A stretch of DNA of 64,000 nucleotides, taken from contig NZ_LRPC01000001.1 in assembly GCF_001592965.1 (NCBI RefSeq), positions 868,001-932,000 of the forward strand. Direction: 5' to 3'. The DNA comes from Roseivirga spongicola (GTDB lineage: Bacteria; Bacteroidota; Bacteroidia; Cytophagales; Cyclobacteriaceae). Positions 32,050 through 41,662 of this stretch are shown here, piece by piece (position 1 is the first letter of the stretch; each line of letters starts with the position of its first letter). Below the pieces are notes generated by a model. The model worked only from the letters and a program-made list of their open reading frames with translations. It did not search any database and had not been told where the DNA came from. The position numbers were made by a program, and so were the translations under genes.

Positions 32050-33594
32050 ATGGCACAGAATGACGATAATCTGCTCAAGAAAATTACTAGTCACGCAAAG
32101 GAATATGGCTTCATTTTCCCTTCAAGTGAAATTTACGATGGTTTGGCGGCTGCCTATGACTACGGCCAAAATGGAGTTGAGCTAAAGAATAATATCAAGG
32201 AGTATTGGTGGAAAGCCATGGTACAAATGAATGAGAACATTGTAGGTATAGATGCCTCAATTTTCATGCACCCTAGTACTTGGAAAGCGTCTGGTCACGT
32301 AGATGCTTTCAACGACCCAATGATTGATAACAAAGATTCTAAGAAGCGTTATCGTGCCGATGTACTGATTGAAGACGTGATCAAAAAGTACGAAGCCAAG
32401 ATTGAAAAGGAAGTAGCCAAAGCTCAGAGGCGTTTTGGCGATTCCTTCGACAAAGAACAGTTTTTAGCTACTAACCCTAACGTAAAGCGCAGCCAAGATA
32501 AAATCGATGAGATTGAAACTAGGTTAGGAAGCAGCCTTGCTAAAGGAGATTTAGCCGATGTAAAAGCATTGATTGAAGAACTTGGTATTGCTGACCCAGT
32601 GTCTGGATCTAAAAACTGGACCGATGTGCGCCAGTTCAACCTAATGTTCTCAACAGAGTTAGGTTCTGTAGCAGAAGGTGCCAACAAAATTTACTTGAGA
32701 CCAGAAACGGCTCAGGGTATTTTTGTGAACTACCTAAACGTGCAAAAAACCGGTAGAATGAAGTTGCCTTTCGGTATTGCGCAGATTGGTAAAGCCTTCA
32801 GAAATGAAATTATTGCTCGTCAGTTCATCTTCAGAATGAGAGAATTTGAGCAGATGGAAATGCAATTCTTTGTGAAGCCAGGTGAGGAAATGACTTGGTA
32901 CGAAAGCTGGAAAGCTAAGCGTATTGCTTGGCACAAAGCTTTGGGCTTAGGTGAAGACAACTATAGATTCCACGATCATATAAACCTAGCGCATTATGCC
33001 AATGCTGCTACTGATGTAGAATTTAACTTCCCGATGGGCTTCAAGGAGCTAGAAGGGGTTCACTCTAGAACCGATTTCGACTTAAAAGCGCATGAAGAGC
33101 TTTCGGGTAAGAAGCTTCAGTTCTTCGACCATGAAGAGAATAAGTCTTACGTGCCTTATGTAATTGAGACTTCAATTGGTCTCGACCGTATGTTCTTGGC
33201 TGTAATGTCTTCGGCTTACACTGAAGAGACTTTAGAAGATGGCAGCGAAAGAACTGTGATGAAAATTCCTGCAGCTTTGGCTCCTTATAAAGTAGCGGTT
33301 CTTCCGTTGGTGAAGAAAGATGGTCTGCCTGAAAAAGCTAGAGAAATTCTTTCAGACTTGAGGTTCGATTTCAACTGTCAGTACGATGAGAAAGACGCTA
33401 TCGGTAAGCGATACAGAAGACAAGATGCCATCGGTACTCCATTCTGCGTTACAGTAGATTATGACACTTTGGAAGACAACACAGTAACCATTAGAGATAG
33501 AGATGATCTATCTCAAATCCGTGTTTCTATCGATGAATTAAAAGCTAAGTTGAAAGAAAGCTGCTCGTTGGAGGGATTGTTAAGGAAGCTATAA
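32050..33594 (+). CDS. glyS: Glycyl-tRNA synthetase
   Basis: 514 residues. Class II alpha2-type enzyme charging tRNA-Gly. Motif 1 lies near KEYWWKAMVQMNENIVGIDASIFMHPSTWKASGH, motif 2 in FRNEIIARQFIFRMREFEQMEMQFF, motif 3 in VIETSIGLDRMFLAVMSSAY, and the glycine-specific block MFSTELGSVAEGANKIYLRPETAQGIFVNY. The C-terminal anticodon-binding domain covers about 415-510. The insert between motif 1 and 2 (residues ~100-185) is normal for this family. The ATG is fixed by the adjacent promoter box. Confidence 0.97.
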   Translation: MAQNDDNLLKKITSHAKEYGFIFPSSEIYDGLAAAYDYGQNGVELKNNIKEYWWKAMVQMNENIVGIDASIFMHPSTWKASGHVDAFNDPMIDNKDSKKRYRADVLIEDVIKKYEAKIEKEVAKAQRRFGDSFDKEQFLATNPNVKRSQDKIDEIETRLGSSLAKGDLADVKALIEELGIADPVSGSKNWTDVRQFNLMFSTELGSVAEGANKIYLRPETAQGIFVNYLNVQKTGRMKLPFGIAQIGKAFRNEIIARQFIFRMREFEQMEMQFFVKPGEEMTWYESWKAKRIAWHKALGLGEDNYRFHDHINLAHYANAATDVEFNFPMGFKELEGVHSRTDFDLKAHEELSGKKLQFFDHEENKSYVPYVIETSIGLDRMFLAVMSSAYTEETLEDGSERTVMKIPAALAPYKVAVLPLVKKDGLPEKAREILSDLRFDFNCQYDEKDAIGKRYRRQDAIGTPFCVTVDYDTLEDNTVTIRDRDDLSQIRVSIDELKAKLKESCSLEGLLRKL

Positions 33595-33657
33595 TATTTA
33601 GTTTTATGTTCTAGGATTCAAGATTGATTTGTAGAAAAATCTTAATTTGAACCTACA

Positions 33658-34182
33658 ATGAACATCAAACTATTCCTCAATATTTTAAAGCTACTTCTTA
33701 TAACAATCTCTTCAATTACGGTTTTGATTGTGATCTTTCTATTGATACTAATTTTCTCGGTTCCACTTGGTATTCCTCCTGAAGTCCACTTTGAAGTCTT
33801 TTCAGACAACAACCTTATATTACCAATTTCAGCGACCGTATTGGCTTCTATAGTGGCAATTGCTTTACCACTTTCTATTCAGCTAGTTAGCCATTCGGCA
33901 AAAGAGGCGTTCAATGAGGGGGAAATTGGAGAGCTAATTTTTGATAGCAAACCTTATAAACACCTCAAAAAAGGAATGGCCATCATGGGATTAGTTGTGC
34001 TGATCTCATGGACTGGCTCCAACAGAGTTATAGAATTTCCTATTGTCATCATAATCTTTTGGTTCATTCAAAGATTCTGGGTGTTCATCAATTTCATGGA
34101 AAAATATATTTCTGACTTTAGTGGAGAATTAATCAAAAAAGAGCAGAATAAAGTAGACCAACTCTTGAATGGCCAATCTTGA
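33658..34182 (+). CDS. Membrane protein of unknown function (partner of 34169 gene)
   Basis: 174 residues with four hydrophobic helices: residues ~5-36, ~53-78, ~108-120 and ~126-143. A cytoplasmic loop (SHSAKEAFNEGEIGELIFDSKPYKHLKKGMAI) and a charged C-terminal tail follow. I do not recognise a family. It overlaps the next gene by 14 bp, so the two are coupled and probably function together. The local sequence is visibly more AT-rich than the flanking glyS and radical SAM genes, suggesting acquisition. No promoter matching TAnnTTTG exactly is seen; a shorter TAATTTG lies 10-16 bases upstream. Confidence 0.6.
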   Translation: MNIKLFLNILKLLLITISSITVLIVIFLLILIFSVPLGIPPEVHFEVFSDNNLILPISATVLASIVAIALPLSIQLVSHSAKEAFNEGEIGELIFDSKPYKHLKKGMAIMGLVVLISWTGSNRVIEFPIVIIIFWFIQRFWVFINFMEKYISDFSGELIKKEQNKVDQLLNGQS

Positions 34183-36592
34183 TTTTTACAAATCATTTGA
34201 AAGAATAACCAAAGCACTGGTATTAAAGCTAGCTGAAGGAGACTATGAAACCGTAATTAATACGATTGATTGGCTTGATAAGCGACTTCAGAAACTATTT
34301 GAACTTATTGACAAAGACGAAAGTCTTTTTTTTGAAATTTTCGATCCGGAACGAGAATTTCAACCAAGGCTCATTGAGCAGAACCCAGTTGAAAGACTTT
34401 CTTTTTCCGATTTACTCAGCAGTGGGCAGATCGGTGTTTCCTCAAGACCGATCAAACGTGAACCTCCTAGATTAATAGACCAAAAAATAGACCTTGGATT
34501 AAGTGGTCGTAGAAGAGATTCCAAATCCTTTCTGGAAAAGCTTCTACAACTTTTTTACTCTATTTGGGATAAGGCTCGCAATGTTAGAGGCTATTCTATA
34601 GACATCTTGGTTGGCCAGATTTATCACAACTTAATGGTCTACGTGTCGCAAATGGAAGAATCAAAAATAGAGACACAATCTGTATTAAGGAGGTTATTCT
34701 GGATTTTCGAAAATCAAGCTTATGAATTAAAAAGGGGTAAAATTGAATTAGAGTTTATTTGGCGAGCGGACTTATTCAATTCTATAGACCTAATCTTTAA
34801 GGAGTCATTTCCACCTAAATATTCAAGTCTTGTTCAAGGTCATATATTCAATATGTTACTATCAACTTTTGATGAAGATTTGATACTTCAGAAAAGATAC
34901 ATTGAATCGATAACCTCAAAACACAGAATACCCTTATCATCGGATTTCACAAATCTACTTGATGAAATTCATTTTGATCAAGCACATAAAGTCGGTCTGG
35001 GGGTGTTAACTGATATGGTTTTTAAAGAAAGGGACAAGCTCATTACCAAGATTAAATACATTGATGAATCAAAAATAGATGACTTGGAGTCTCTGGATAT
35101 TTACAGAAATCAGGTAGCAGAATTTTTCAAAACTGATTGGATCAATGTATATAAGTCAGAAGAGAATAACTGGAAAGTTGAGAAAGAGAAGGCTAGGTTA
35201 TCAATAGTATACAAAGCTAACCTAGAAAAAAACACCCTTTTTCTTCTTTTACTTTACTCAATTAGCCAAGATAGGTTCGATTTTGTAAACTATATATTCG
35301 AGAACAATACTCCTCATAAGCTCAGTTCATCTTGGTCGTCTCCAGAGTATGCTCCCATTCAGTTAGATCAAACGCTAAATCTTTTTCTCAATCGCCATCT
35401 TCAAACTAACAATCAACTGATTTTCTCTTCTGATAAATATGAGACTGATCACCTAATAAACATTCTCATATTGTTTTCATTGAAATATGTACTGAAATAT
35501 GAATACAAGTTTTACGTCAAGAATGACAACATTATTCAGGGTTACTTTGATGATAAAAATGCGGAGGAATTGAAGTCATATGAATATAGACTGGAGAGGT
35601 TAGATTCGATGATAAAGAATGAGAATCAGAGATGGAAAGAGAAGAATTTCTCACAAAAAAACTTAGAACAAATATCTGCGCTCCTTAGTAAAATATCTAG
35701 GGTCGTTAAAAGCAGTTTACAAGACCTAGAACAACTAACCAAGATTCCAGAGGGAGTATTCCAAAATTTGATTGTTAGTATAGAACAGAACCTCAGCGAC
35801 AAATCCATTTTTCTAAAGCTAATTTCAGAATTTGCTGAGGTCAACTACTCACAAGAATTGACTGAATTTGATGACAAAAAGGGACATATAGGAGTCTATA
35901 CTAATGAAGTACATTTCAGAAGATCATTTTTGCCCAATTGGCCTGTCCCAACGTATGGCACGATAGAGTATTTCTCAGAAAAAATACGCTCTACCCTTGA
36001 CCTTTTGTTATTTAGGAAGATTAAAGAATCCTTTGAGAAGCACTCCTCTCGAGAGTTTGAAGTAATAAAAGAATCCAACGTCTTCGTTGACTCACTTGAA
36101 AAATCCGATTTCGAAATAGTATTATTCCGAAATTATCACCCTTCCAGTCTAATGAGAAAAATAGAAGGTTTTATTCCTAACTATCAAGTTGAAAAAGGTC
36201 TGTTCGAATCCTTTAAAAATCGATTTGTCGGGCTGCTCAATAATGTTCCGATCTTCTGGTATATTGACCCTTTCAAAGATCAAAACGAGGTCATTTTGTT
36301 CAACAAATCTGACTTAGGTAGTATTGAGGTGCTTCGAACAAAAGAAACAGAAGAAGCTCATTACAATAGCGAATTTATAAATGCTCAAATATTCGACTTA
36401 CCTATCGATCCAGAGGCAAAACAGAAAATCCTTGAGGAAAGTCCAGTTTGGTTGGAACGAGAGGCTGAAGAAACGGGTAAATCCATTGATGACATCTTAA
36501 TGGAGAAGGTTTGGATCAAAATCTATGCTTATTTGAAATATGTTCCAGCTCAAAACCTTGGGGCAACGAAAACAATTAAAATAGAATTTTAA
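34169..36592 (+). CDS. Large unknown protein of a two-gene module
   Basis: 807 residues, soluble, mostly helical, rich in Lys/Glu/Ser/Phe and without signal peptide, membrane helix, P-loop or other motif I can name. Blocks worth a profile search are WSSPEYAPIQLDQTLNLFL (~residue 390) and SFLPNWPVPTYGTIEYF (~residue 592). The C-terminal part has EEAHYNSEFINAQIFDLPIDPEAKQKILEESPVWLEREAEE. It is coupled to the membrane protein upstream (14-bp overlap), a layout seen in some phage-defence modules, but no catalytic signature supports that. The function is open. Confidence 0.55.
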   Translation: MANLDFYKSFERITKALVLKLAEGDYETVINTIDWLDKRLQKLFELIDKDESLFFEIFDPEREFQPRLIEQNPVERLSFSDLLSSGQIGVSSRPIKREPPRLIDQKIDLGLSGRRRDSKSFLEKLLQLFYSIWDKARNVRGYSIDILVGQIYHNLMVYVSQMEESKIETQSVLRRLFWIFENQAYELKRGKIELEFIWRADLFNSIDLIFKESFPPKYSSLVQGHIFNMLLSTFDEDLILQKRYIESITSKHRIPLSSDFTNLLDEIHFDQAHKVGLGVLTDMVFKERDKLITKIKYIDESKIDDLESLDIYRNQVAEFFKTDWINVYKSEENNWKVEKEKARLSIVYKANLEKNTLFLLLLYSISQDRFDFVNYIFENNTPHKLSSSWSSPEYAPIQLDQTLNLFLNRHLQTNNQLIFSSDKYETDHLINILILFSLKYVLKYEYKFYVKNDNIIQGYFDDKNAEELKSYEYRLERLDSMIKNENQRWKEKNFSQKNLEQISALLSKISRVVKSSLQDLEQLTKIPEGVFQNLIVSIEQNLSDKSIFLKLISEFAEVNYSQELTEFDDKKGHIGVYTNEVHFRRSFLPNWPVPTYGTIEYFSEKIRSTLDLLLFRKIKESFEKHSSREFEVIKESNVFVDSLEKSDFEIVLFRNYHPSSLMRKIEGFIPNYQVEKGLFESFKNRFVGLLNNVPIFWYIDPFKDQNEVILFNKSDLGSIEVLRTKETEEAHYNSEFINAQIFDLPIDPEAKQKILEESPVWLEREAEETGKSIDDILMEKVWIKIYAYLKYVPAQNLGATKTIKIEF

Positions 36593-36606
36593 GCCTTAGT
36601 AAGCTT

Positions 36607-36855
36607 TTATCTCAAACCAATATCCCTTCTTAGGTTACCAGTAAAGACAGTTAACCTACCCTCGACAATATTTTGATATCCCTCCAGAATTGACTCTCGA
36701 AGTGCTTCTGCTTCTTTTCTCTCCTGATCATGCCGTATTAGATCGCGAACATATTCACTTGGGGTGGAATACATAGTGCCATCACCAGCTTGCTCTGAAA
36801 CAAAACGCTTCATTTCATCAGTAAGAGGCACATTTATGCTTTTGAAGTTCGCCAT
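36607..36855 (-). CDS. ParD-like antitoxin, no partner toxin
   Basis: 82 residues: MANFKSINVPLTDEMKRFVSEQAGDGTMYSTPSEYVRDLIRHDQERKEAEALRE. The N-terminal ribbon-helix-helix and the SPSEYVRDLIR-type helix match ParD/CopG-family antitoxins, which bind DNA and neutralise ParE-type gyrase toxins. No ParE-like frame follows within the 14-bp space to the 807-residue gene on either strand, and none precedes it, so it is an orphan, a remnant of a type II pair or a solo regulator. Confidence 0.8.
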   Translation of the reverse strand: MANFKSINVPLTDEMKRFVSEQAGDGTMYSTPSEYVRDLIRHDQERKEAEALRESILEGYQNIVEGRLTVFTGNLRRDIGLR

Positions 36856-36915
36856 AATCTAATCTACATAATTCTGAATACTTTTGAATATTTGACAAAT
36901 AATAAAGTTAAAGGC

Positions 36916-36972
36916 TTTATAGCTCACAAAAGCACCATTTCATGAGCTATAAACTGATTATTTATAGCTCAT
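36916..36972. repeat. Gene-less TTTATAGCTCA palindromic array
   Basis: TTTATAGCTCA at 36916-36926, its inverse TGAGCTATAAA at 36943-36953, and TTTATAGCTCAT at 36961-36972. Three boxes of one motif in forward/reverse/forward order resemble a winged-helix operator array. No gene that would own it is adjacent; the nearest genes are the ParD-like antitoxin and the radical SAM gene, both on the minus strand. Confidence 0.6.
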
Positions 36973-37008
36973 AATCTCAATACGCTGTACTCAATAATAG
37001 CTACTCCC

Positions 37009-38058
37009 TTAAAGAAGCCCCATTTGCCCCCTGTTTGTCTTCACGAATAGATCGGTTCTTAAAGGAGGTCTGTGATGAGTGTTGCCGAAGTACTTCGCCT
37101 TGCTCACAGCAAAAAGCTGATGAATGGATTCTACCATCAGCCCTTCACCTCGCATTCTGGCTCCAAAACGACTGTCGTTCAGCTTTCCATTGTGCGCACC
37201 TTTAATCTGGTTGAGTATTTTATCTGCTCTGTCAGGAAAAGCCCTTTCCACCCAATGCTCGAAAACCTGGCCGATTTGACCATTCAGCCTCACCATGGTA
37301 AAACTGGCACTCTTAGCACCAGCCTTTGAAGCTGCCTCCATAATATTTGGGATTTCGTGATCATTCAGACCGGGAATAATCGGCCCGATCATAATATTGC
37401 AGTTCACTCCAAGTCGGCTTAATGTTTCAATAGCCCTTAGCTTCTGTTGTGTAGTAGCGGTTCTGGGTTCAAGTTTCCTTCTTACTTTTTCATCCATTGT
37501 GGTTATGGAGAAAATAATAGTGACCAAATTATCCTTGGCCAACTCGGAAAGAATATCGGCATCTCTGGTTGCTAACACATTTTTGGTGATGATGCCAACA
37601 GGATGTTTATACTTCAAAAATACCTCAAGGAGCTTTCGGGTGATTCCCAACTTTCGTTCAATGGGTTGATAGCAATCTGTATTGCCAGAAAGCACAATAG
37701 TTGCCGGTTGGTACTTGGGCTTCTGAAAGTACTTTTCAAGTAGAGCAGGAGCATTCTCCTTATAAAGGATAACTCTTTCAAAGTCCAAACCAGCATTGTA
37801 GCCCCAGTATTCATGTGAGTTTCTGGCGTAACAATAAATACACCCGTGTTCACAGCCCTGATAAGGATTCATAGAAAACTCCATCCCAACATCTGGGCTT
37901 TCTACTTTGTTGACAATAGTTTTAGGAAAAATGGGGATGTACTTAGTTGGAGGTGCACCATCATCATATTCATCTATTCCCTCTAAGTGTTCTTGCACAT
38001 ATTCATGCATTAAGAACCTATTCTTCACCTGAGTCTGAGCCCCTCTTCCTTTTATCAT
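37009..38058 (-). CDS. PA0069-family radical SAM protein
   Basis: 349 residues. Radical SAM core with the [4Fe-4S] motif CEHGCIYCYAR (CxxxCxxC, ~residue 69), NPYQGCEH preceding it, and the family blocks VLSGNTDCYQPIERKLGITRKLLEVFLKYKHPVGIITKNVLATRDADIL and CNIMIGPIIPGLNDHEIPNIMEAASKAGA. The family is related to spore-photoproduct-lyase/SplB-like enzymes; the reaction is not established. It is monocistronic, transcribed away from the BNR-propeller gene. The start ATG at 38058 has no clear promoter box. Confidence 0.93.
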   Translation of the reverse strand: MIKGRGAQTQVKNRFLMHEYVQEHLEGIDEYDDGAPPTKYIPIFPKTIVNKVESPDVGMEFSMNPYQGCEHGCIYCYARNSHEYWGYNAGLDFERVILYKENAPALLEKYFQKPKYQPATIVLSGNTDCYQPIERKLGITRKLLEVFLKYKHPVGIITKNVLATRDADILSELAKDNLVTIIFSITTMDEKVRRKLEPRTATTQQKLRAIETLSRLGVNCNIMIGPIIPGLNDHEIPNIMEAASKAGAKSASFTMVRLNGQIGQVFEHWVERAFPDRADKILNQIKGAHNGKLNDSRFGARMRGEGLMVESIHQLFAVSKAKYFGNTHHRPPLRTDLFVKTNRGQMGLL

Positions 38059-38244
38059 TATCTATAATTTTTAGCAATACTAAATTAAATAGTATTCATC
38101 TAAATATCATAGCCTGTGAATACTAAAATCTTGCGAAAGAGTGTCTGGTGCAAATCGGCTTTTTTGATGAGTGCCCTGAATTATTTATCGGTAACGACTA
38201 TCTTGAAAACCTCATTCAAATTCGAAACTCAAACGAATCGACCC

Positions 38245-41200
38245 ATGAAAAAACGACTAGAAATTATGGTGCTGGTTTTATTGTGCTGTGGCCTGATGAG
38301 CCCCGACCTGCTAGCCCAAAGAAGAAGTAAAAAGAACTCGGAAGAGAATAAGAAAGACCCACTAGCTGGTATTTCTCTCAATGGATTCAAATTCAGAAGT
38401 GTAGGGCCAGCCCTAACTTCAGGTAGAATCGCAGACTTTGCGGTAAACCCAAACGACCCAAGCGAATTCTATGTAGCCTCAGCTGCAGGTGGTGTTTGGA
38501 AAACTACTAATGCAGGAACCACTTTTGACCCTATTTTCGATAACTACGGAAGTTACTCTATCGGGGCATTAGCCATGGACCCGAATAACCACAATGTTAT
38601 TTGGGTAGGAACTGGAGAAAATAATAATCAGAGATCTGTCTCTTACGGAGACGGGGTTTACAAGTCTATCGATGGCGGTGCATCGTTCAACCATATGGGA
38701 CTGAAAAAATCTGAGCATATTGGTATGATCGCTATCGACCCAAGAAATTCTGATGTAGTTTATGTGGCTGCCACTGGTCCACTATGGAGCAGCGGAGGAG
38801 ACAGAGGTCTTTATAAAACTACTGACGGAGGAGAAACCTGGGACTTGGTACTGGAAATTAGTGAACACACTGGTGTGAATGAAGTGCACATGGATCCGAG
38901 AAACCCAGATGTGCTTTACGCAACTGCTCACCAAAGAAGAAGACGCCAGTGGACATACCTTGGTGGTGGCCCAGAGTCTGGAATCTACAAATCGACAGAT
39001 GCTGGTGCCAACTGGGAGAAGATAAACAGAGGTTTACCAGGTGGCGATAAAGGAAGAATTGGCATGGATATTTCTCCGGCCAATCCTGAGGTAATTTATG
39101 CCATAGTTGAAGCACAAAATGGACAAGGTGGATTCTTTAGAAGTACAAACCGCGGTGCTTCTTGGCAAAAAATGAGCAGCCATTCTACTAGCGGAAACTA
39201 CTATCAAGAAATTGTGGCTGACCCAGTAGATGTAGATAGAGTTTACTCTTTGAATACTTTTACTATGGTGACAAATGATGGTGGAAAAACCTTTAGTCAA
39301 CTAGGTGAGCAGAGTAAGCACTGGGATAATCATGCTATTTGGATTGATCCTGCTAATAACAAACACCTCCTTGAAGGCTCAGATGGTGGAGTATATGAGT
39401 CTTTCGACCAAGGTAAAACATGGAAGTTCTTCACAAATATTCCTGTTACGCAGTTCTATAAAGTATCTGTAGATAATGCTGAACCTTTCTACAACATTAT
39501 GGGAGGAACGCAAGATAACTACAGCTTGCACGGACCATCTCAAACCTTATCGGCTCATGGTATCATCACGGCCGATTGGAAAGTAACGCAAGGTGGAGAT
39601 GGCTTTGAGTCGGTTCCAGACCCTGAAAACCCAGACATCGTTTATGCACAATCGCAAAATGGTGGCTTGGGCAGGTTCGACCTTAAAAGCGGTGAGTCGG
39701 TAACCATTATCCCTAGACCTAGAAAGGGTGAAAAGCAATATAACTTCAACTGGGATTCACCATTGATGGTAAGTCCACACGATGCTAAAACGCTTTACTA
39801 TGCTGCCAATAAAGTATTCAAAAGTACAGACCGTGGTGATTCATGGGAGGTTATCAGCGATGAGTTAGACCAAAATATAGATAGAAATCAGCTCCCAATT
39901 ATGGGTAAAATTTGGCCTATGGATGCTGTTGCTAAAAACGGCTCTACTTCTAGGTATGGAGCAGTTGTAGCCTTAGACGAATCTAGACTTCAGGAAGGTT
40001 TGATCTATGCTGGTTCTGACGATGGACAAATTAGCGTAACGGAAAATGGCGGTGCAGATTGGTTCAAGATCAACAGCTTTCCGGGTGTTCCTGCCAATAC
40101 TTATGTGTATGACCTAATTGCCTCTAAACATGATGTAAATACGGTTTATGCCGCCTTCAACAACCATAAGAGTGGAGATTTTACACCTTATGTTTATGTG
40201 AGTAATGATAAGGGTAGAACCTGGAAAAACATTAGCAACAACCTGCCTGAAGGTGCTGTTTACGCATTGGAGCAAGATCATGTAAATGCCAATATCCTTT
40301 TTGCGGGGACAGAATATGGAGTTCATGTTTCTCTTGATGGTGGTGATAGCTGGAAGCCATTAAAAGCTGGTTTACCAACCGCTAACGTTCGAGATATGGC
40401 TATTCAGGAAAGGGAGAATGATTTGGTGCTAGCTACCTTTGGTAGAGGTTTCTATGTATTAGATGACTACAGCGCAATGCGAGAACTTACCCCAGCACTT
40501 CCAGAAAAAGAGGCTCACATTTTCGACATTGCTGAGGCTAAAATGTTCAACACATGGATGCCATTAGGTTCATTAGGCTCTAGGCAGCACGGTTTCCAAG
40601 GCGAAATGCACTATTCAGCACCAAACCCAGAAACTGGCGCCATCATTAAGTATTACCTAAAAGAAGGTGTAAGCAGCCTTAAATCTGAAAGAAGTAAAAG
40701 GGAATCTGCCGCCTTTAAAAATGGAGAAAACATACCTTATCCAACTTTAGAGGAATATAAAGCAGAGCAAAACGAGCCAGCCTCTTACCTTATCTTCACC
40801 ATAAAAGACCAAACTGGTGACATTGTGAGTGAGTTGAGAAGCCCGTTAAGAAAAGGTATGGGGCAAGTTGTTTGGGACATGACCTACATGAACTTCTCTA
40901 GTGTAAACTCAAGACAAGCTAACCCTAGCTCAAGCTTAGGTTCTACTGGTATTTTCGTTGTTCCAGGTACTTATACCGTCAGCATGAGCCAGGTGGTAAA
41001 AGGAGAGTTAAGCGAATTAGTTTCTGGGGTTAGTTTTGAGGTATCTAAACTCGATAATCAAATTCTTCCTGCAGACGATTGGAACGCCATGGCAGAATTC
41101 AAGAAAAAAGCAGCGTCATTAATGTCTGCTATGAATGCCACCAGAGGTGTACTGTCAGAGATGTCTGGCAAAATTGCCAACTACAAAGCGGCTGCTAAGG

Positions 41201-41550
41201 CATTCCCTATTCAAGAGTCTTTAGATTTACTAGCTGAAATTGAAGCTCTAGAGAAGGAGGTTGAAGCGGTAAATATTGCCATGAATGGAGATTCAGACGT
41301 TGGAAGATTAGATATGGATCAGGAATATAGCGTAAGGCAAAGAGCTCAAAATGCTGCTTACGACATCTTCGGTTCGCTTTCTAATGTAACTGGAACTTCA
41401 ATCAGAAACTATGATATTGCTGCCGATGAGTTCGCTCCAGTTTTATCAAGTGTAAAAGCGCTTCAACCCAAATTTGAAGCTATGGATAGCAAGTTAGGTA
41501 CAATGGGGGCTCCGTTATTACCAGGAGCGCTTCCCAACTGGAAAAAATAA
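38245..41550 (+). CDS. Secreted BNR/VPS10-like beta-propeller protein
   Basis: 1101 residues from ATG at 38245. An upstream in-frame ATG at 38116 adds 43 residues ahead of a signal peptide (MKKRLEIMVLVLLCCGLMSPDLLAQ), so 38245 is chosen. The mature protein has repeated Asp-box/BNR-type blades (SxDxGxxW, e.g. KTTDGGETWD, KSTDAGANWE, ESFDQGKTWK, KSTDRGDSWE, VSLDGGDSWK) between residues ~60 and ~760, forming one or two beta-propellers as in sortilin/VPS10-like and glycosyl-hydrolase-like proteins. The C-terminal ~350 residues are partly helical. It is extracytoplasmic and of unknown substrate. A strong terminator follows. Confidence 0.92.
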   Translation: MKKRLEIMVLVLLCCGLMSPDLLAQRRSKKNSEENKKDPLAGISLNGFKFRSVGPALTSGRIADFAVNPNDPSEFYVASAAGGVWKTTNAGTTFDPIFDNYGSYSIGALAMDPNNHNVIWVGTGENNNQRSVSYGDGVYKSIDGGASFNHMGLKKSEHIGMIAIDPRNSDVVYVAATGPLWSSGGDRGLYKTTDGGETWDLVLEISEHTGVNEVHMDPRNPDVLYATAHQRRRRQWTYLGGGPESGIYKSTDAGANWEKINRGLPGGDKGRIGMDISPANPEVIYAIVEAQNGQGGFFRSTNRGASWQKMSSHSTSGNYYQEIVADPVDVDRVYSLNTFTMVTNDGGKTFSQLGEQSKHWDNHAIWIDPANNKHLLEGSDGGVYESFDQGKTWKFFTNIPVTQFYKVSVDNAEPFYNIMGGTQDNYSLHGPSQTLSAHGIITADWKVTQGGDGFESVPDPENPDIVYAQSQNGGLGRFDLKSGESVTIIPRPRKGEKQYNFNWDSPLMVSPHDAKTLYYAANKVFKSTDRGDSWEVISDELDQNIDRNQLPIMGKIWPMDAVAKNGSTSRYGAVVALDESRLQEGLIYAGSDDGQISVTENGGADWFKINSFPGVPANTYVYDLIASKHDVNTVYAAFNNHKSGDFTPYVYVSNDKGRTWKNISNNLPEGAVYALEQDHVNANILFAGTEYGVHVSLDGGDSWKPLKAGLPTANVRDMAIQERENDLVLATFGRGFYVLDDYSAMRELTPALPEKEAHIFDIAEAKMFNTWMPLGSLGSRQHGFQGEMHYSAPNPETGAIIKYYLKEGVSSLKSERSKRESAAFKNGENIPYPTLEEYKAEQNEPASYLIFTIKDQTGDIVSELRSPLRKGMGQVVWDMTYMNFSSVNSRQANPSSSLGSTGIFVVPGTYTVSMSQVVKGELSELVSGVSFEVSKLDNQILPADDWNAMAEFKKKAASLMSAMNATRGVLSEMSGKIANYKAAAKAFPIQESLDLLAEIEALEKEVEAVNIAMNGDSDVGRLDMDQEYSVRQRAQNAAYDIFGSLSNVTGTSIRNYDIAADEFAPVLSSVKALQPKFEAMDSKLGTMGAPLLPGALPNWKK

Positions 41551-41570
41551 ACTTAGAACGAATTAAAAAA

Positions 41571-41605
41571 GGCCTCATTTCACAGAAATGAGGCCTTTTT
41601 CTTTT
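41571..41605. terminator. Terminator after the BNR-propeller gene
   Basis: GGCCTCATTT-CACAG-AAATGAGGCC is a perfect 10-bp stem followed by TTTTT on the plus strand and preceded by an A-run, so it may act both ways. Confidence 0.92.
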
Positions 41606-41662
41606 TGGATTATCAGGAATATGTAGAACTTTCGAGAGAAAGGAATTAAATGTACACCCAAC

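Noticed and set aside
38116-38244. 43-residue N-terminal extension of the BNR-propeller protein
   Set aside because: A normal signal peptide begins at the internal ATG 38245; an extension ahead of it would hide it.
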